64,000 nt of DNA, from contig NC_015676.1 in the NCBI RefSeq assembly GCF_000217995.1, forward strand, positions 350,103-414,102, given 5' to 3'. Under the pieces are notes generated by a model. That model saw only the letters and a program-made list of their open reading frames with translations. It made no database searches and was not told where the DNA came from. Origin of the DNA: Methanosalsum zhilinae DSM 4017 (GTDB lineage: Archaea; Halobacteriota; Methanosarcinia; Methanosarcinales; Methanosarcinaceae). Of the stretch, positions 60,532 through 64,000 are shown piece after piece. The translations under genes were made by a program, and so were the position numbers. How positions within the stretch are numbered: the stretch's first letter is position 1; each line of letters opens with the position of its first letter.

Positions 60532-62700
60532 ATGAAATATGAGAGAATACTTAAACCTGGTAGAATTGGAAACTGCGATCTGATCAATCGGATTGTTATG
60601 GCTCCCATGGGCAATATCAATATGGCAGATCCCAATGGCCGTCCTACCAATAAAATGATAGAATACTTTATTGAGAGGGCAAAAGGCGGCACAGGTTTAT
60701 TGATAACCGGGCTTGTGCCTGTGTCTTATGGGATCGATCCAACAGTTTCCGAAGATAATGATACTACCTATTTTCCAAGGATCGATGGTACTTCCAGAAC
60801 ACGCCTTGGTGGGTGGAGAGACCTTACGGCAGGTGTCCGGCCCTATGGATCTAAAATATTTATTCAGCTGACTGCAGGTCTTGGAAGAGTTGGTTCACCA
60901 GAACCAGCACTGAAAGGAAAATTGCTTAAATCTTCTTCGATCAACAGGAATTTTTATGTACCTCAAATACCCCATCTACCTCTTTCTGATAGAAAAATTA
61001 AAAAAATAGTAAAAAATTTTGGCCAATGTGCCATCAATGCCAAAATATCGGGATTCGACGGGGTGCATATCCATGGACATGAAGGATACCTGATGGACCA
61101 GCTAACATCAGCCCCGTGGAATAGACGAAGGCTGGGCAGATACAGGAACAGGTTCCAATTTGGAATTGATGTTGTAAAGGAAATTAAAAAACGCTGCGGA
61201 GATGATTTTCCTTTATTGTACAGGCTGGACCTTACCCAGGCGATCCAGCAGACCTATGGTGATAGAATATTCAACGATATTTTCAGGGGAAAAGAGCGTA
61301 CTATTGAAGAGGGTCTGGAGTTTTGCAAAGTTTTGCACGAGGCAGGTGTTGATGCTTTTGATGTGGATAAAGGTTGTTATGAAAACTGGTTCTGGCCTCA
61401 TCCTCCTTCATATTTTGATGATGCTATATATGCAAGGGAGATTGCAGGAAGACTAAAATATTTTTTCATAAGTGAAGGTATTGATTGTCCAGTTGTGGCG
61501 GTTGGTAAACTTGGCAGGCCGGAAGTGGCTGAAAAGGTACTGGAAAACAAATGGGCTGATTTTATAATGCTCGGGCGACCCCTTCTGGCAGATCCTCAAT
61601 GGCCCAGAAAAGTAATGGATGACAAAACCCGTGAAATAATACACTGTATTGGAGATCATGAAGGATGTATTGAATCCTTTAAAAAAGGTGGTCATCCCTG
61701 CTGTTCTGTAAATCCGTATACTGGCTTTGAAGACAGTAAAAGACTTGTTAAAGCTGAAAAAATAAAAAAAGTATGTATAATAGGTGCAGGGCCTGCCGGT
61801 TGTGAAGCAGCAATAACAGCCCATAAGAGAGGACATGACGTGACCCTGTTTGAAATGAGCGATCATATAGGTGGTCAGCTGTATCTTGGAAGTAAAATGC
61901 CCATCAAACATGATCTATCTCGCTATCTTGATAATCTAGACTTCAATCTTGAAAAATTAAGCAAAGAAGGTCTTAAGATAAGGTTCAATACGAAGGTAGA
62001 ATTAAATGATGTCAGGGGGCAGTATGATGTGATTATCTGCTGTAATGGTCCAGAGATAGTATTGCCTTCTATAGAAGGAATGGATAATATCAGGTACATG
62101 GAGGCCAGGGAATTTTTAGGTCAGGACATGCTTCTTCCTGATGATGTAAAAAATGTGCTTGTTGTAGGCGGAGGAGTTGTAGGATGTGAAATCGGTTACA
62201 CACTTGCTCATGATGCGGAGGTTAAAGTAACAGTCGCTGGTAAAAACAACGACCTCATGCCCGATACGGTTATGGCAAACAGGAACCATATGCTCTGGAT
62301 GATGATGGGACTTGGCTCTACGACAGGGAATCCACAGGATTCACTAAAAGAACCTGTCAGGGTCTATAATGCATCAAAAATTATCAGATTCACAGATGGA
62401 AAGGCACATATCCTGGCAAATAAGGGCCGTAGAGACCCCTTCACTCCATGGAAAGCATTGATTCCTGAGAATGTAAAAAACCCTTTCGAAAAGAAACTTA
62501 AGCCTGAAAATGTGGAACATATAATTATAGATACTGATTTTGTTATTTTTGCAATGGGAAGCAGATCAGACGACACTCTGTATTTTAATCTCTTAAAAGA
62601 AAGAGCAGCACGAGAGATTTTTATTGCTGGTGACTCAAAAGAACCTGGCCGTGTCTGGGAAGCTGTAACGGCAGCAAATGAGATTGCTCGAAGCATATAA
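60532..62700 (+). CDS. Old-yellow-enzyme/FAD reductase (2,4-dienoyl-CoA reductase family) with altered Fe-S motif
   Basis: 722 residues. The N-terminal FMN barrel (1-~365: RIVMAPMGNINMADPNGRPT; DGVHIHGHEGYLMDQLTSAPWNRR; ADFIMLGRPLLADPQ) is followed by the Fe-S linker. Then come NAD(P)/FAD domains with CIIGAGPAGCEAA (~416) and VLVVGGGVVGCEIG. The [4Fe-4S] site normally reads C-x2-C-x3-C-x11-C. Here it is C372-x2-Asp375-x3-C379-x11-C391, so one ligand is Asp. Relatives reduce enoyl-CoAs or demethylate amines. The substrate is unknown. Confidence 0.88.
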   Translation: MKYERILKPGRIGNCDLINRIVMAPMGNINMADPNGRPTNKMIEYFIERAKGGTGLLITGLVPVSYGIDPTVSEDNDTTYFPRIDGTSRTRLGGWRDLTAGVRPYGSKIFIQLTAGLGRVGSPEPALKGKLLKSSSINRNFYVPQIPHLPLSDRKIKKIVKNFGQCAINAKISGFDGVHIHGHEGYLMDQLTSAPWNRRRLGRYRNRFQFGIDVVKEIKKRCGDDFPLLYRLDLTQAIQQTYGDRIFNDIFRGKERTIEEGLEFCKVLHEAGVDAFDVDKGCYENWFWPHPPSYFDDAIYAREIAGRLKYFFISEGIDCPVVAVGKLGRPEVAEKVLENKWADFIMLGRPLLADPQWPRKVMDDKTREIIHCIGDHEGCIESFKKGGHPCCSVNPYTGFEDSKRLVKAEKIKKVCIIGAGPAGCEAAITAHKRGHDVTLFEMSDHIGGQLYLGSKMPIKHDLSRYLDNLDFNLEKLSKEGLKIRFNTKVELNDVRGQYDVIICCNGPEIVLPSIEGMDNIRYMEAREFLGQDMLLPDDVKNVLVVGGGVVGCEIGYTLAHDAEVKVTVAGKNNDLMPDTVMANRNHMLWMMMGLGSTTGNPQDSLKEPVRVYNASKIIRFTDGKAHILANKGRRDPFTPWKALIPENVKNPFEKKLKPENVEHIIIDTDFVIFAMGSRSDDTLYFNLLKERAAREIFIAGDSKEPGRVWEAVTAANEIARSI

Positions 62701-62837
62701 TGGTATATTTAATTTTTGTATGACGGATGTGTGAATCTTCATTTTTTGTTTCCATGATAAGAACATATTTCAAAAATTATGATCAGTGCATGCAGATATC
62801 GATAAACTATAAAAGGATAAGAATTTATAGGTAATCC

Positions 62838-63644
62838 ATGAGTCAGTCAGGAAGAATTTTTCCATCCACGGGCAGCTTCATAGAAGATAAGAGCAGAATA
62901 CTTCTCAATAATTTCCTATATTTCTTCTTTTTCATGCTTGTTGTGATATTTGGAACTCTGATATTTTATATTCAGACCCAGATTGAGATCGTGCCATTTA
63001 TTGTTCTTTCCCTTTTATGGATTCTTTTCTGGAAAAACAGTGAGTTAAAGGGCAGGATATTCCTTGTAACGGCATCTGTTTTTGGTTATGTTCATGAACT
63101 CATCGGTGTACATTTTGAATATTTCACATACCTTGGAGGCATCATAGGAGGCGTACCCCTGTGGATACTTCCAGGATATGGTGCTATATTCTGGTCTTCA
63201 CATAACCTCTGGAAGATATTTGAGGAAAACTATTCTACAAAGGATTGGTTTGAAAAGGTCAATTATTTTTTTGCAGCAAGCTTTGTGTTACTTCTGGCAG
63301 CAGATTATGCTCTTTTTGACCTTTCACTCAATCCACTGGCCATTATGATTAAATTTTTACTGGCTATCATGCTATTTAAAACAATTACAGGATTGCGACT
63401 TGCCTGGTTTGTGGGCTTTTTCACAGTACTCACTGAATTCTCAGGGGAGACACTTGGAACATGGGCACACCCTGATTTTTCCTTCTTTTCCTTAATGGCA
63501 GGTTACATATTCCTTTTATGGATATGTCTTACAATAAACGATCTTATTAAAAAGGAAAAGACATGGGGTCGTGTGGAGGCAGTTGCTGCAATACTCCTTA
63601 CCATATACTATATTTTTTCCATGACAGGGATGATAGTGGTATGA
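62838..63644 (+). CDS. Multi-pass membrane protein, function unknown
   Basis: 268 residues with about seven to eight hydrophobic segments (~23-45, 50-68, 75-90, 95-115, 135-155, 160-178, 183-200, 215-235, 245-265). Conserved-looking polar features are VHELIGVHFEYFTY and GETLGTWAHPDF. The general pattern recalls carotenoid-pathway or DUF422-like membrane proteins, but I cannot assign it. It is 137 bp after the flavin oxidoreductase gene, same strand. Confidence 0.6.
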   Translation: MSQSGRIFPSTGSFIEDKSRILLNNFLYFFFFMLVVIFGTLIFYIQTQIEIVPFIVLSLLWILFWKNSELKGRIFLVTASVFGYVHELIGVHFEYFTYLGGIIGGVPLWILPGYGAIFWSSHNLWKIFEENYSTKDWFEKVNYFFAASFVLLLAADYALFDLSLNPLAIMIKFLLAIMLFKTITGLRLAWFVGFFTVLTEFSGETLGTWAHPDFSFFSLMAGYIFLLWICLTINDLIKKEKTWGRVEAVAAILLTIYYIFSMTGMIVV

Positions 63645-63729
63645 CATTTACAGGATATATTATGTCTGCCTGGTGGATACTGCTCCAGAGATATATGCAG
63701 CATGGATGTATGAACTTAGATCGATAAAC

Positions 63730-64000
63730 ATGACACAGGATATTCAGCGTTTATTTGAATTACAGAAAAAACAGGGATTTCACTGTGAACCCCGGAGTGC
63801 AGGGGAGAGAATTGAACGTCTCAATCGTATTGATAATTATCTTAATGAGAGAGATAACCTGACTCGATTATGTGAGGCTATGCATAATGATCTTAAAAAA
63901 TGCGAAGCTGAGGTAATGGCGACAGAAACCGGAGTTGTTCATTCACATATAGGTCATGTGAAACGAAGTTTGGGTAAATGGATGAAACCGCGCAAGGTTC
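63730..64000 (+). CDS. Aldehyde dehydrogenase, N-terminal part (cut by window edge)
   Basis: ATG at 63730 opens a frame that runs off the window after about 90 residues. The sequence FELQKKQGFHCEPRSAGERIERLNRI, broken as FELQKKQGF and RSAGERIERL, followed by LCEAMHNDLKK, TETGVVHSHI and LGKWMKPRKV, matches the start of class-3 (fatty/coniferyl) aldehyde dehydrogenases. The catalytic Cys and NAD motifs lie beyond the edge. Confidence 0.75.
   Translation, partial: MTQDIQRLFELQKKQGFHCEPRSAGERIERLNRIDNYLNERDNLTRLCEAMHNDLKKCEAEVMATETGVVHSHIGHVKRSLGKWMKPRKV

Noticed and set aside
1-64000. CRISPR arrays, insertion sequences, integrases or phage genes
   Set aside because: No regularly spaced repeats, transposase-like or integrase-like proteins or att-type repeats were seen. 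The only long repeat is the regulatory pair at 51 and 57 kb.

Overview
The window looks like chromosome of a methylotrophic methanogen of the Methanosarcinaceae. The evidence is chromosomal protein MC1, the methanopterin enzyme MptA, an HdrCB pair, an MtmB-type methylamine methyltransferase homologue, a corrinoid protein with a UroD-type CoM methyltransferase, and archaeal-type ribosomal protein S17e, archaeosine synthase, F420 reductase and NrpR. A lysine 2,3-aminomutase suggests salt adaptation through beta-lysine. No insertion sequence, CRISPR array, rRNA or phage gene was seen. One tRNA-Arg(CCU) is present.

Layout. 0-9 kb holds housekeeping genes: DinB, S17e, DapA/DapB, PyrB/PyrI, a hexulose-phosphate synthase/RraA fusion and a prepilin peptidase. 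8.7-17.4 kb holds GuaAb, archaeosine synthase, ArgB, MC1, MptA, small zinc-ribbon and conserved methanogen proteins, a nucleotidyltransferase, an M20 hydrolase, acetyltransferases and the tRNA. 18-22.2 kb is an accessory methyl-metabolism island: an MtmB homologue with Phe where pyrrolysine is expected, a divergent OFA-type MFS transporter, and HdrC/HdrB. 22.4-24.1 kb has a decayed PGF-CTERM surface-protein gene beside an intact His-rich, internally duplicated PGF-CTERM protein. 24.2-26.1 kb is a double-cubane/activator ATPase pair.

26.6-49 kb is rich in nitrogen metabolism: a split archaeal glutamate synthase with an FrhB-like subunit, two glutamine synthetases, glutamate dehydrogenase, F420:NADP oxidoreductase and the nitrogen repressor NrpR. 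Interspersed are MsrA, a frameshifted response regulator, AblA, an alpha-amylase and an acetolactate synthase.

51-60 kb is the most unusual region. A UroD-family corrinoid:CoM methyltransferase, a double-CxxC redox protein, a TrsS-like radical SAM protein and a PaaK-like CoA ligase run rightward toward a leftward corrinoid protein gene. The two outer genes are preceded, each in its own reading direction, by the same ~216-bp upstream region (163/172 identical in its core). This implies co-regulation, perhaps by the adjacent Msr-like regulator and degenerate sensor kinase. No recognised substrate-specific methyltransferase lies in that cluster, so its methyl donor is unknown. The right end carries a zinc-ribbon protein, an old-yellow-enzyme/FAD reductase with an altered Fe-S motif, a membrane protein and the start of an aldehyde dehydrogenase.
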